This document shows positions 44,302 to 52,842 of a DNA stretch of 64,000 bases, piece after piece; the first letter of the stretch is position 1, and every line of letters begins with the position of its first letter. Below the pieces are notes generated by a model. The model made no database searches and was not told where the DNA came from. It was given only the letters and a program-made list of their open reading frames with translations. The stretch comes from JAJTFA01 sp051715425 (lineage in GTDB: Bacteria > Bacteroidota > Bacteroidia > UKL13-3): assembly GCA_051715425.1 (NCBI GenBank), contig JBPXJS010000041.1, positions 124,001-188,000 on the forward strand. The letters are read 5' to 3'. The translations under genes and the position numbers were made by a program.

Positions 44302-44796
44302 ATGAAATACGCCAATATTATTCTTGTATCTGTTGCAGGTGTTTTTTTTGCCTGCCAGCCAACAGCCAAACAACCTGTGCCTGAAACCAATAAACTGATG
44401 GAACAAACCAACTGGCTTATCGGAGAGTGGAGAAATTTCTCCCCCGAGGGAAATGCCACTGAAGTATGGGCCAAAGAAAACGACTCTACCCTTAGCGGAA
44501 AAAGTTGTTTTGTAATTGGTGGCGATACGGTTTCATCGGAATCCCTGAGCCTGGTGCAACGCAACAACAAATTGTATTATATCCCGGTAGTGCGCGATCA
44601 GAACAGCGGGCAGCCGGTGGAGTTTGCCTTAACTTCTTCATCAGACAATCAACTGGTATTCGAAAATCCGCAGCACGATTTTCCAACCAAAATTATGTAC
44701 ACCAAAATAACGGAAGACTCGCTGGTGGCAGAAATATCAGGAATGAATAAAGGGCAACCGGCCTCTCAACAATATCCAATGGCAAAGGCCAAATAA
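44302..44796 (+). CDS. DUF6265-like lipoprotein
   Basis: A 164-residue protein with a signal peptide ending in lipobox VFFAC (Cys at about residue 18). The mature part follows the DUF6265 pattern: NWLIGEWRNFSPEGNATEVW, LSGKSCFVIGGDTV, and VFENPQHDFPTKIMY. The family is common in Bacteroidota and has no known function. It lies 3 bp after the VOC gene. Confidence 0.82.
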   Translation: MKYANIILVSVAGVFFACQPTAKQPVPETNKLMEQTNWLIGEWRNFSPEGNATEVWAKENDSTLSGKSCFVIGGDTVSSESLSLVQRNNKLYYIPVVRDQNSGQPVEFALTSSSDNQLVFENPQHDFPTKIMYTKITEDSLVAEISGMNKGQPASQQYPMAKAK

Positions 44797-44836
44797 TTTT
44801 CCTTCCATTACTTTTATACTTCCGTATTGCTTTAGG

Positions 44837-45490
44837 TTAGTTTACCAGTAAACTTTCAGAAAACTTAAGCGATACGGAAGTTTTTTGTTCCTTGCCAATC
44901 TGAATTTGCAGTGAACCATCGAAAGCAATTTTATCCAATACCTTAATACGCGTACCAATATTTACCGATAGCTGCAACAGGTATTGCAAAAATGCAGGTG
45001 AGGTATCTTTTACAGCCACCACGCTACAGGTTTTTCCCACTTCTATCTGAGACAATAAGGTATTGGCCATGGCCGGCATTTCCCCGTTTGATTTAGGAAT
45101 AGGGTCACCGTGCGGATCGTATTCCGGAAAACCCAAAAAACGATCGAGGCGGTCGGCCAGTTCATGGTGTTTAATATGTTCCAGTTGTTCGGCAATCTCG
45201 TGCACAATATCCCAGGAGTAACCCAACTTATCCAGCAAAAATACTTCCCATAAGCGGTGGTTGCGAATGACGGATAAAGCCAGTTTGTTTCCCTTATCGG
45301 ATAATTTTACCCCTTTTGTTTTATCGTAACTGATGAGTTTTTTCTCGGTTAATTTTTTAATCATATCCACCACCGAGGCTGCATTAACCCCAACCTCCTC
45401 TGCAATGGCAGTAGGCGTTATTTTGGTTCCCGCCTGTAAAGAAAGCCGGTATATGGCCTTAATATAATTTTCTTCGGAGAGTGAATTCAT
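44837..45490 (-). CDS. DtxR/MntR-family metal-dependent repressor
   Basis: The ATG at 45490 (MNSLSEENYIKAIYRLSLQA) gives 217 residues, the typical length; the longer frame to 45535 adds an unlikely hydrophobic start. The N-terminal winged helix is TPTAIAEEVGVNAASVVDMI, the dimer and metal-binding domain carries RNHRLWEVFLLDKLGY and EQLEHIKHHELADRLDRF, and an SH3-like FeoA domain ends the protein. It represses transporters when iron or manganese is plentiful. It is divergent from the di-heme cytochrome operon with a perfect palindrome between them. Confidence 0.93.
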   Translation of the reverse strand: MNSLSEENYIKAIYRLSLQAGTKITPTAIAEEVGVNAASVVDMIKKLTEKKLISYDKTKGVKLSDKGNKLALSVIRNHRLWEVFLLDKLGYSWDIVHEIAEQLEHIKHHELADRLDRFLGFPEYDPHGDPIPKSNGEMPAMANTLLSQIEVGKTCSVVAVKDTSPAFLQYLLQLSVNIGTRIKVLDKIAFDGSLQIQIGKEQKTSVSLKFSESLLVN

Positions 45491-45540
45491 AAGCGATTGG
45501 GTTGCGGCCACGAATATAATCAAACATCCTAACAATATTT

Positions 45541-45556
45541 ATTAGGCATGCCTAAT
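45541..45556. promoter_or_regulatory. Palindromic operator for the DtxR/MntR-type regulator
   Basis: ATTAGGCATGCCTAAT is a perfect 16-bp palindrome in the 122-bp space between the divergent genes. The half-sites TTAGG/CCTAA match those of DtxR/IdeR-type operators. It could control both the regulator and the cytochrome-Rieske-porin operon. Confidence 0.75.
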
Positions 45557-45586
45557 TTTTTTTATTATATCATTCAAATTTATTCT

Positions 45587-45594
45587 TATGTTTG
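45587..45594 (+). promoter_or_regulatory. Candidate -7 box of the cytochrome operon
   Basis: TATGTTTG fits the Bacteroidota -7 box TAnnTTTG, 18 bp before the ATG at 45613 and about 30 bp after the palindromic operator. No clear -33 box was seen. Confidence 0.45.
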
Positions 45595-45612
45595 CCCTGC
45601 TAAATAAAAAAT

Positions 45613-46812
45613 ATGAAACAGAAATATATCGCATTGGTTTGCCTGCTTGCTTTTATCATGGTAGCTGCATCCTGCGAAAAAATGTTACCACAAGCCCCGG
45701 CAGATGAGGAAGTGCTGGACGGGCCGGTGGAAGGATTAACCCATGCACAATCGCTTAGTCACCTGCGCGGTGATATTGGTTTTAACGACAGGGTATTTAC
45801 TTCGGAAACGGGCCTGGGTTCTGTATTTGTGGCGGCCAGTTGTGGCAGTTGCCATGCGGGAGATGGGAAAGGGCATCCATCTACCACGCTTACCCGTTTT
45901 GGTCAAACCGACAGTACCGGAAACAAATTTTTAAGCATGGGAGGTCCGCAATTGCAAAACAGGGCCATCCCCGGATTTAAGCCCGAGCAAATTCCAGCGG
46001 GAGCTACCTACTCGCGTTTTACGCCACCGCAAAATACCGGAATGGGTTTTCTGGAACTGGTTTCCGATGCCGATATTTTAGCCATGGCCGATGCAACGGA
46101 TGCCAACGGAGATGGAATATCGGGCGTACCCAACTGGATAAACCTGCCCTCTTATATTACAGCTGATGCGGACGATATCAATCAGGGAGGAAAATACATC
46201 AGCCGGTTTGGCAAAAAAGCCGCTGCTTATAATTTATTGCATCAAACGGTAAATGCCTATAACCAGGATATGGGAATAACCTCGGTATACAATCCAAAAG
46301 ATGTGTTTACCCTCATAGAAATTGACCCTGAAGTAAGCACACAGGAAGTGATTGATGTGGTATTTTACCTGCAAACACTGAAAGCACCCGTGCAGCGAAA
46401 CCAGCAGGATGCTCAGGTTATGTTGGGTAAGCAGGTATTTATACAAACGGGTTGTGAAAACTGCCACAAACAAACGTTAAAAACAGGATATTCTCCGGTA
46501 GAAGCACTTTCCAATAAAGAATTTCATCCATACACCGACTTATTGCTGCACGATATGGGCAGCGGGCTGGATGATGGATATACAGAAGGCAGCGCCAAAA
46601 CCAGCGAATGGAGAACAGCACCACTTTGGGGAATAGGCCTTTCACCAAACTCACAGGGCGGATCTTTTTTCCTGATGCATGACGGGCGGGCAAGAAGCAT
46701 AGAGGAAGCTATTTTACTGCATGGAGGAGAAGCAGCAGGTAGCAGAACAAAGTACCAGCAATTATCGGAATCGGAAAAAAATGCACTTATTAAATTTTTA
46801 AACTCCCTGTAA
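45613..46812 (+). CDS. Di-heme c-type cytochrome, DUF1111-like oxidoreductase
   Basis: A 399-residue protein with a signal sequence ending at lipobox-like VAASC. It has two heme sites, CGSCH (residues about 77-81) and CENCH (about 281-285), and the pattern of the DUF1111/thiol oxidoreductase group (TETGLGSVFVAASC, GGPQLQNRAIPGF, WRTAPLWGIGLS, MHDGRARSIEEAI). Members are often found in iron-controlled operons. It is the first gene of three, and its stop overlaps the next start (TAATG). Its reaction is unknown. Confidence 0.9.
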   Translation: MKQKYIALVCLLAFIMVAASCEKMLPQAPADEEVLDGPVEGLTHAQSLSHLRGDIGFNDRVFTSETGLGSVFVAASCGSCHAGDGKGHPSTTLTRFGQTDSTGNKFLSMGGPQLQNRAIPGFKPEQIPAGATYSRFTPPQNTGMGFLELVSDADILAMADATDANGDGISGVPNWINLPSYITADADDINQGGKYISRFGKKAAAYNLLHQTVNAYNQDMGITSVYNPKDVFTLIEIDPEVSTQEVIDVVFYLQTLKAPVQRNQQDAQVMLGKQVFIQTGCENCHKQTLKTGYSPVEALSNKEFHPYTDLLLHDMGSGLDDGYTEGSAKTSEWRTAPLWGIGLSPNSQGGSFFLMHDGRARSIEEAILLHGGEAAGSRTKYQQLSESEKNALIKFLNSL

Positions 46813-47276
46813 TGCACAGAAAAGAATTTATAAAAACCTGCGGGGTATTATGTGTGGGCGGAAGCATCATCAGCACCATTCTTGAGGGATGTGCCAGTGC
46901 CAATTATTATGCGCGGTTTACAACAGAAGGAGAAAAACTGCTGGTAAAAAAATCGGAGTTTATTGACCTGCAAATTGGGAAAGGGAAAGAGAAAGGGAAA
47001 CAGAAAGAGGTGCAGCGTAAATACGTATTGATTAAGGCTGATAAATACAGTTTCCCTATTTGTTTGTATAAAAAATCGGAAACGGAATATAACGCACTGC
47101 TGATGGAGTGCACGCACAAAAGTTGTGAGTTGCAACCGCATGGAGAGTACCTGATTTGCCCTTGCCACGGCAGTGAATTTTCCAATACAGGCGTGGTTCA
47201 AAATCCACCCGCTGAAGAAAACCTGAAATCATTTAAAATTACTATCGACAATGAACATATCTATATCCATATATAA
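46812..47276 (+). CDS. Rieske [2Fe-2S] protein
   Basis: A 154-residue protein with an N-terminal hydrophobic export segment (ILEGC may be a lipobox) and a Rieske domain: CTHKSCELQPHGEYLICPCH holds the C-x-H and C-x2-H ligand pairs (about residues 97-117), and GVVQNPPAEENLKSF follows. Between the signal and the domain lies a Lys/Gly/Glu-rich stretch (GKGKEKGKQKEVQRK), encoded by a purine hexamer tract at 46977-47010. It overlaps the porin gene by 26 bp. An electron-transfer link with the di-heme protein is likely. Confidence 0.9.
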   Translation: MHRKEFIKTCGVLCVGGSIISTILEGCASANYYARFTTEGEKLLVKKSEFIDLQIGKGKEKGKQKEVQRKYVLIKADKYSFPICLYKKSETEYNALLMECTHKSCELQPHGEYLICPCHGSEFSNTGVVQNPPAEENLKSFKITIDNEHIYIHI

Positions 47277-48498
47277 ACACATCATCCTTTTGTGTTTGCT
47301 TTTCTGTTTGGCAACTGTTACAAAAGCACAAACTGATACCAGCCTTTTCAGGAGAATACCAGCCGATACCAGTAAACAAAAACTGAATATGGATGCAGTA
47401 TATAACCGTCCCTTTTTAACTGCTGGTAAATTACCTGTCGCCCTGGGAGGTTATCTGGAAGCCAACTCCCAATACGGAGCCACTGATGGCATAACAGATG
47501 GTTTATCTTTTCAGATGAGAAGAATGACATTGTTCTTTTCATCAACCATTGCTAAAAAAATAAAATTTTTCTCGGAGCTGGAGTTTGAAGATGGCACCAA
47601 AGAAATAAACCTGGAGTTTGCTGCTATGGATATGGAGTTTCATCCGCTGGTAAATTTACGCGGAGGAATTATATTAAATCCGATAGGAGCCTTTAACCAA
47701 AACCATGACGGGCCACGCTGGGAGTTTATTGATAGACCCCTTTCAGCCACCACCGTTATTCCGGCCACGCTTTCCAATGTAGGATTTGGCTTGCACGGAA
47801 AATATTTTACCCGAGGCTGGGTATTGGGATACGAAGCCTATTTAACCAATGGTTTTGACGACAGGATTATTGCAAACGACCAGAACAGAACCTCACTGGC
47901 AGCAGGCAAAATAAATCCCGACAGGTTTGAAGAAAGCAATAGCGGAGAGCCCCTTATTAGCGGGAAACTGGCCATACGTAACCGGAAAATAGGAGAACTG
48001 GGATTATCGTATATGACGGGAGTATATAACAAATGGAGGCAAGACGGATTTATTCTCGACAGCAAAAGAAGAGCAAGTGTAATGGCCATTGACTTTAACA
48101 CCTCTGTATTAAATGGCTGGTTAAATATTACCGGTGAAGCCGTGAAAGTAATGGTAGATGTTCCGGAAACATACAGTCAGGCGTATGGTAAAGAACAATT
48201 TGGCTGTTTTGTAGATGTGGTGGGCACTATTGTGCAGCGCCCTATGCTTGGCTGGGAAAAAGCCAAACTAAACCTGGCATTAAGAACAGAATATGTAGAT
48301 TATAACGAGGGCACCTTTAAAGAAACCGGAGCCAATATTTCCGACCACGTATGGGCATTTGTTCCCGGCATTTCCTTCAGGCCGGTAGGCACAACGGTAC
48401 TGCGTTTTAATTACCGCTACCAGCAACAAACCGACCTCCTCGGCAATCCCCCCTCCACAACCGGCCTGTTCCAATTCGGCTTCTCCACCTACTTCTAA
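47251..48498 (+). CDS. Phosphate-selective-porin-like outer-membrane protein (OprO/P type)
   Basis: A 415-residue protein with a signal peptide (MNISISIYKHIILLCLLFCL then ATVTKAQ) and repeated amphipathic strands ending in the terminal aromatic residue, GFSTYF, as outer-membrane barrels do. The porin O/P pattern shows as LGGYLEANSQYGATDG, FFSELEFEDGTKEINLEFAA and NPIGAFNQNHDGPRWEFIDR. It closes the metal-controlled operon with the di-heme and Rieske genes. The substrate is unknown; despite the family name, phosphate need not be it. Confidence 0.87.
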   Translation: MNISISIYKHIILLCLLFCLATVTKAQTDTSLFRRIPADTSKQKLNMDAVYNRPFLTAGKLPVALGGYLEANSQYGATDGITDGLSFQMRRMTLFFSSTIAKKIKFFSELEFEDGTKEINLEFAAMDMEFHPLVNLRGGIILNPIGAFNQNHDGPRWEFIDRPLSATTVIPATLSNVGFGLHGKYFTRGWVLGYEAYLTNGFDDRIIANDQNRTSLAAGKINPDRFEESNSGEPLISGKLAIRNRKIGELGLSYMTGVYNKWRQDGFILDSKRRASVMAIDFNTSVLNGWLNITGEAVKVMVDVPETYSQAYGKEQFGCFVDVVGTIVQRPMLGWEKAKLNLALRTEYVDYNEGTFKETGANISDHVWAFVPGISFRPVGTTVLRFNYRYQQQTDLLGNPPSTTGLFQFGFSTYF

Positions 48499-48501
48499 TC
48501 C

Positions 48502-48735
48502 ATTCCTAATTCTCTTCCTGTTTCTCTTTTCCTTTCTATTTCTCTTCCTCTTCCTCCTTCTGCTTCCCTTTCCCTTTCTGTTTCTCTTTCTGTTTCCCCT
48601 TCCCTTTCTGTTTCTCTTTCTCCTTCTCTTTCTCTTTCTGATTCTATTTCCCTACCTTCTCCACTTCCCCATCTCTTTCTCCTTCTCTTTCTCTTTCTGT
48701 CTCTCCATCTCTTTCTCTTTCTGTCTCTCCTTCTC
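48502..48735 (-). repeat. Purine hexamer tract (GAGAAA/CAGAAA/GGGAAA)
   Basis: On the minus strand the region is almost pure purine and consists of variable six-base units GAGAAA, CAGAAA and GGGAAA. It encodes the KEKEKE-like end of the 100-residue frame and runs about 150 bp past its stop codon. Slipped-strand length changes are likely. Confidence 0.85.
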
Positions 48736-48954
48736 CAGCATTCCGTGCACTTCTTTTCGTTTTTCTTTAAGCAACTTTAATGTTTCGTATGCCGGCACAA
48801 TGGATTTTCCCAGTTCTTCCACATCGCTTGTGCGCATACCTATCAGCAGTTCTTTATTGATCAGTTTCAGGTCTTTCATCAGTTCCAGTACCCTCATGGC
48901 CAGCCTTTGTTTGTAGGCGATATATGCCTCCAGTTTTTTTGCATCCGATTCCAT
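48652..48954 (-). CDS. Small coiled-coil protein with KEKE-type tail
   Basis: A 100-residue charged protein. Residues 1-75 look like one or two long amphipathic helices (ELMKDLKLINKELLIGMRTS, ELGKSIVPAYETLKLLKEK). Residues 76-95 are Lys/Glu/Gln repeats (EKERQKEKEMERQKEKEK). I do not recognise the family. The tail is coded by the purine hexamer tract, and the stop lies within it, so length changes in the tract could alter the C-terminus. It is convergent with the porin gene. Confidence 0.6.
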   Translation of the reverse strand: MESDAKKLEAYIAYKQRLAMRVLELMKDLKLINKELLIGMRTSDVEELGKSIVPAYETLKLLKEKRKEVHGMLEKERQKEKEMERQKEKEKEKEMGKWRR

Positions 48955-49150
48955 GTTTCAAACCTCCTATTACACCACGCAATGTATTTGCGAAGTGAGA
49001 GAAACATTTGTATGCCGATGGCCTTCATTTTTCAAAAAAAAAGTCAGGTAAAGAAAACATCAATCCAATCTTAATAAAATACATATTGCCTGAGAGCACT
49101 GTATTCATTGATTTCGACTTGCACCTATGAATAAATTATTACAAATCTTT

Positions 49151-49189
49151 AGAGTGTTTTCCCTATGAAAAAAGAGTGTTTTCACTCTT
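49151..49189 (-). repeat. Inverted second copy of the AGAGTGAAAAC palindrome
   Basis: AGAGTGTTTTCCCTATGAAA, then a perfect AGAGTG-TTTT-CACTCT at 49173-49188. On the minus strand it reads as at 42419-42439. The remaining part of 48955-49444 holds no gene; a hairpin at 49313-49339 is listed separately. Confidence 0.75.
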
Positions 49190-49312
49190 GACTGCTTATT
49201 TTCTTCTCTGCAACTTGCACATGGATTAAACCACTTATCAGGTTAAATCAAAAAAAACATAAACAATAAGCCACCGGGAAATATGATCATGACATGCTCC
49301 CGGCCGGCAGTG

Positions 49313-49339
49313 GTATTATTTTAACCGGTAAAATAATAC
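49313..49339. promoter_or_regulatory. Hairpin or operator upstream of the DUF1842 gene
   Basis: GTATTATTTTA (49313-49323) pairs perfectly with TAAAATAATAC (49329-49339) around ACCGG. It lies 105 bp before the start codon. It has no T-run and may be an operator or leader structure. Confidence 0.5.
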
Positions 49340-49444
49340 GCGGGTTGGGTATGTGGTTCAGTGAAGACCAGAAAACACTTTAAAAACGGGGCGGCACCGA
49401 AAAGCCATACGAGTAGGAAAATTAACAATTAACAATTAATTATT

Positions 49445-49861
49445 ATGACAACCGCAGCTTCTCAAAAACCCAGTGCAACAGTAGGCGCTTATTTAGTTAA
49501 TGGAACAGTTGGCAATGTTGGAATGCCAGGTGCACCCATCATGCATTTTTCTTTAGTGGTAGTTCCCGGTGCCAACAGCGTATCAGGCACAGTGGAAATA
49601 ACACAGGCCATAGCTCCGCCAAACGGTAATATTGTAATCCGCAATGTGCATGGAACCATACGTGCCACCGGATTTGGAACAGTAACACAGGTTGTGGCAC
49701 TGGAGGGAGAGTATATCCAATCTGTACCACCACCTGCAATCGGTACATGGATTTCTCCGTTCTCTGCACATATGGCTATTGATAATAACTGGAACGGCAA
49801 AGGCGGTTTCACTTATGGCCATAACGATGTGGAAAATGTACCGGTAGCTAAAACCGCTTAA
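49445..49861 (+). CDS. DUF1842-like protein
   Basis: A 138-residue protein without a signal peptide. The sequence (GAYLVNGTVGNVGMPGAPIM, VSGTVEITQAIAPPNGNIVI, VPPPAIGTWISPFSAHMAI, WNGKGGFTYGHNDVENVPV) fits my recollection of the DUF1842 family, small beta-rich proteins of unknown role. It has long non-coding leaders with hairpins and a strong terminator just after it, which suggests a highly expressed single gene. Confidence 0.75.
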   Translation: MTTAASQKPSATVGAYLVNGTVGNVGMPGAPIMHFSLVVVPGANSVSGTVEITQAIAPPNGNIVIRNVHGTIRATGFGTVTQVVALEGEYIQSVPPPAIGTWISPFSAHMAIDNNWNGKGGFTYGHNDVENVPVAKTA

Positions 49862-49886
49862 TAACCACACTTTTATAATCGGCAGA

Positions 49887-49925
49887 AAAATGGTGCTTAG
49901 CAGAATAATTGTTAAGCACCATTTT
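49887..49925 (+). terminator. Terminator after the DUF1842 gene
   Basis: AAAATGGTGCTTA (49887-49899) pairs perfectly with TAAGCACCATTTT (49913-49925), a 13-bp stem ending in TTTT. It lies 26 bp past the stop. Confidence 0.8.
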
Positions 49926-50024
49926 CTATCCTATCCGTTTCTTTTCCCTTTTTAGTTTTTTCACTTTTTAATAGCCACCGGTGAAGGAAAGCCAAAAATT
50001 GACAGAAAAGTATATTTTTGGGTA

Positions 50025-51020
50025 ATGAAACACCACCCGCTCCGGAAAGACCATACCTGCCTCAACTGCGGGAACCATATAGAAAACAGGTACTGCGGGC
50101 ATTGCGGACAGGAGAACACAGAAACCCGCTCCTCCTTTGTTCATCTGATTACACATTTTATTGAAGACCTTACCCATTATGACGGTAAATTCTGGTCGAC
50201 CCTTGCTTACCTTTTTGCCAAACCGGCATGGTTAACAAGACAATACCTTGATGGCAGGCGCAGCTCCTACCTTCCACCCATCAGGTTATATATTTTTGCC
50301 AGTTTTCTTACTTTCTTTCTTCCTTCTTTGCTTGTTTCTCCCTTTAGTGAAGAAGAGACCAACTTAAGCCAGGCAGACCTTACAGAACTTGCCGAATTAA
50401 AAATGGATACCACGGATAACTTTACCTACCACAGCAGACTGGGATTGGTTGCACGCACCAAATACAAAAGTGTGCAGGAACTGGATTCAGTGAAAGCCAT
50501 GGATGAACTTTCAGGAAATCCGATGAGCTATATGGACTATATCTGGGACAAAAAGGCCATAGAACTTCGAGGTTACGAATCCATTCGTTTATGGCACTTG
50601 TTTGTAGAAACACTCAAAAAAAACTTTCCCAAAACCTTATTTCTCTTCCTCCCATTGTTTGCATTTGTGATGATGCTCTTTCACCGTAAAAACAGTTTCT
50701 ATTTTGACCACGCCATTTTTACCCTCCATTTCTTTTCCTTTTTGCTGCTTGCATTCAGCGGGTATATCCTACTATCCACCATTACCGAATGGATCTATTA
50801 CTTTTCGGATATTGGCCTGTTAGATAATATAAGACCCGTTTTGTTCGGCTTATTGCTGCTGTGGTATATTTATTATTACTTCAGGTCGCACCAAAAATTA
50901 TATCAGGAGAGGCCGGTTATTTCCATTATTAAGGCTTTTGCTGTGCTGATGATTAACCTTGTTCTGTTCTCCGCCCTCTTTTTAGGTCTGTTTTTCTTAA
51001 CAATGATTTCCCTTCATTAA
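50025..51020 (+). CDS. DUF3667 membrane protein with zinc ribbon
   Basis: A 331-residue protein. The N-terminal zinc ribbon is CLNCGNHIENRYCGHCGQ (about 11-28). The DUF3667 signature follows (FIEDLTHYDGKFWSTLAYLF, RQYLDGRRSSYLPPIRLYIF). About five membrane spans include residues 86-106, 205-222, 229-250, 263-287 and 305-328. The family is largely limited to Bacteroidota, and its role is unknown. It stands alone; about 140 bp separate it from the T9SS paralogue array. Confidence 0.88.
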   Translation: MKHHPLRKDHTCLNCGNHIENRYCGHCGQENTETRSSFVHLITHFIEDLTHYDGKFWSTLAYLFAKPAWLTRQYLDGRRSSYLPPIRLYIFASFLTFFLPSLLVSPFSEEETNLSQADLTELAELKMDTTDNFTYHSRLGLVARTKYKSVQELDSVKAMDELSGNPMSYMDYIWDKKAIELRGYESIRLWHLFVETLKKNFPKTLFLFLPLFAFVMMLFHRKNSFYFDHAIFTLHFFSFLLLAFSGYILLSTITEWIYYFSDIGLLDNIRPVLFGLLLLWYIYYYFRSHQKLYQERPVISIIKAFAVLMINLVLFSALFLGLFFLTMISLH

Positions 51021-51074
51021 CCATACAACGACTTCCTGTTTTTGATTGCCGGCTATGTGGTTTCCCCACTTACC

Positions 51075-51127
51075 ACATATCAACTTGTTAATACTTGTTA
51101 AAATTGCAGCCGGTATGCAACGTGCAT
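51075..51127 (+). promoter_or_regulatory. Conserved upstream region of the T9SS paralogue array (copy 1)
   Basis: ACATATCAACTTGTTA-ATACTTGTTAAAA at 51075-51103 and TATGCAACGTGCAT at 51114-51127 lie upstream of gene 1. They recur before gene 2 at 52751-52779 and 52789-52802. Shorter TATGCAAC cores precede genes 3 and 4 at 54463 and 56123. They are likely promoter and leader sequences. Confidence 0.6.
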
Positions 51128-51164
51128 ATGTGAATACCTGACTACAGGGCTAAACCCAACCTGA

Positions 51165-52469
51165 ATGATGAAAAAAAATATCCTCCCCTTAGCCCTTATT
51201 CTTAGCTTCCATATGGCATTTAGCCAAAACTTTATGCCGGAGGTTGTTCCTTATCCCGTAAGCGGATTTAGCAAATTGCTGGATGATCATCCTTTTGTAT
51301 TATCTCAACGTGCAGGTGCAAACAATACCTGGAGCAATGCGGCCAGTTATACCTGGATACCTTCTGCTGTTCAGGGGTATAACAAAGAAGAAACCGCTTC
51401 ACAATTTTCCGGCAATACCTGGATTATGAATCAACTGGCGCAAAATGAGTTTACCGTTGATAACCAAAACAGGATAATCAGTGTTATTGAAGATAAAACG
51501 ACTAATTATAACGGAAGCTCTTACCGGGCGAAATGGAAATACCAGTTTACCTATAATACACAAAACAAACCTTCCTACATTCTTGTACAAGCAACCCAGA
51601 CGGCACCTTATACCAATTTTACAAACAACTATAATTACACCTATATCTACAATGCTCAGGGGAAGTTGGTTTCTGACAGCTTATACAATTATGCAGGTCA
51701 GCAATCATACAGAAGAGCGTATCGCTATGATGCCAACGGGAATCCGGCAAGCCTTACCAGCTTTAGCTACAGCAGCGATGACTCAACAAGCAGAATCGCC
51801 TATTCTTATGTAAACAATCGCCTGCATACGTATATTACTTCTGCATTAAACCTAACATCGGGTAATTGGGAAACAACATCAGCAGATACTTTCGATTATG
51901 ATCAGAACGGTAATATCATTAAGCGGATTGCTTATGGTGCCTGGATGCTTAATGGAGAGTATGTTCCTTATATGCCAAAAACGTCTGAAACTTACAGTTA
52001 TAATAGCCTGAACAAAATGGATCAGATAGAAAAAAAAGTCTGGGATGTGAATTTATCGGGCTGGGTTAATTCAACCCGGTACACCATTAATTATAACAAC
52101 GATATGCCTTCTATAGGCTATATATATAACTGGGATACCACTTCTCAAACGTATGATACAAACCCGGCATATCGTTTATTATTTGCACTGCCTACAGCTT
52201 TAAATGAAGCAAGTGCTGCTGCACATTCCGATCTGGCAGTATATCCAAACCCGGCAACAAACAAGGTATTTATTTCCGGCTCCATGTCAGGATCATTTCA
52301 ACAGCCGGCTATCAGTTTATACAACCTGAGCGGACAGTTAAACCAAGCACCTGTAATCTATCAAAACGGTGTGGCCGAAATTGATATCAGCCATTTATCT
52401 TCTGGAATGTATACTATCCAGATTCTATCCGGAGAAAACGTGATAAGGAAAAAACTGTTGATCCGTTAA
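51165..52469 (+). CDS. T9SS-secreted protein, tandem paralogue 1
   Basis: A 434-residue secreted protein. A signal peptide ends in AFSQ. The body (about 25-350) contains YD/RHS-like short repeats (YDANGNPASLTSFSYSSDDS, DTFDYDQNGNIIKRIAYG, YNSLNKMDQIEKKVWD). The last 80 residues are a type A sorting tail: VYPNPATNKVFISG, ISLYNLSGQL, IDISHLSSGMYTIQI and KKLLIR. The T9SS removes such tails and attaches the protein to the cell surface or releases it. Its ligand or activity is unknown. Genes 1 and 2 share LSQRAGANNTWSN. Confidence 0.92.
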   Translation: MMKKNILPLALILSFHMAFSQNFMPEVVPYPVSGFSKLLDDHPFVLSQRAGANNTWSNAASYTWIPSAVQGYNKEETASQFSGNTWIMNQLAQNEFTVDNQNRIISVIEDKTTNYNGSSYRAKWKYQFTYNTQNKPSYILVQATQTAPYTNFTNNYNYTYIYNAQGKLVSDSLYNYAGQQSYRRAYRYDANGNPASLTSFSYSSDDSTSRIAYSYVNNRLHTYITSALNLTSGNWETTSADTFDYDQNGNIIKRIAYGAWMLNGEYVPYMPKTSETYSYNSLNKMDQIEKKVWDVNLSGWVNSTRYTINYNNDMPSIGYIYNWDTTSQTYDTNPAYRLLFALPTALNEASAAAHSDLAVYPNPATNKVFISGSMSGSFQQPAISLYNLSGQLNQAPVIYQNGVAEIDISHLSSGMYTIQILSGENVIRKKLLIR

Positions 52470-52526
52470 ACAAACCATCACCCTGCATGATATAATGATG
52501 TGGTGATACCGGTGATAACATGATTG

Positions 52527-52573
52527 AGGCAATTGCATATTGGATTCACAACCCGATATGCAATTGCCTTTTA
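52527..52573 (+). terminator. Terminator after paralogue 1
   Basis: AGGCAATTGCATAT (52527-52540) pairs perfectly with ATATGCAATTGCCT (52556-52569) around a 15-nt loop, ending in TTTT. The rest of 52470-52842 is non-coding leader of paralogue 2. Confidence 0.8.
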
Positions 52574-52842
52574 TATGTAGAAATGTATCCGATGATGTAT
52601 TGTCTTACACCCTCAAATAACTTTCACTAAACCCACCTGCTGTGCTATCCTCTTTTGTAAAGCCAGTTAATAATAATCTTGGTTTCCATTCATTAGCAGG
52701 ATAAAAAACTTCCTGTTTCCGATGGCCAGAGATGTAGTTTTTCCCCTATCACATATCAATATGTTAAAACTTGTTAAAACAGAACACCGATGCAACGTGC
52801 ATTTATGAACACCTGACTAAAGAGCAAAACCTAACCTCACTT

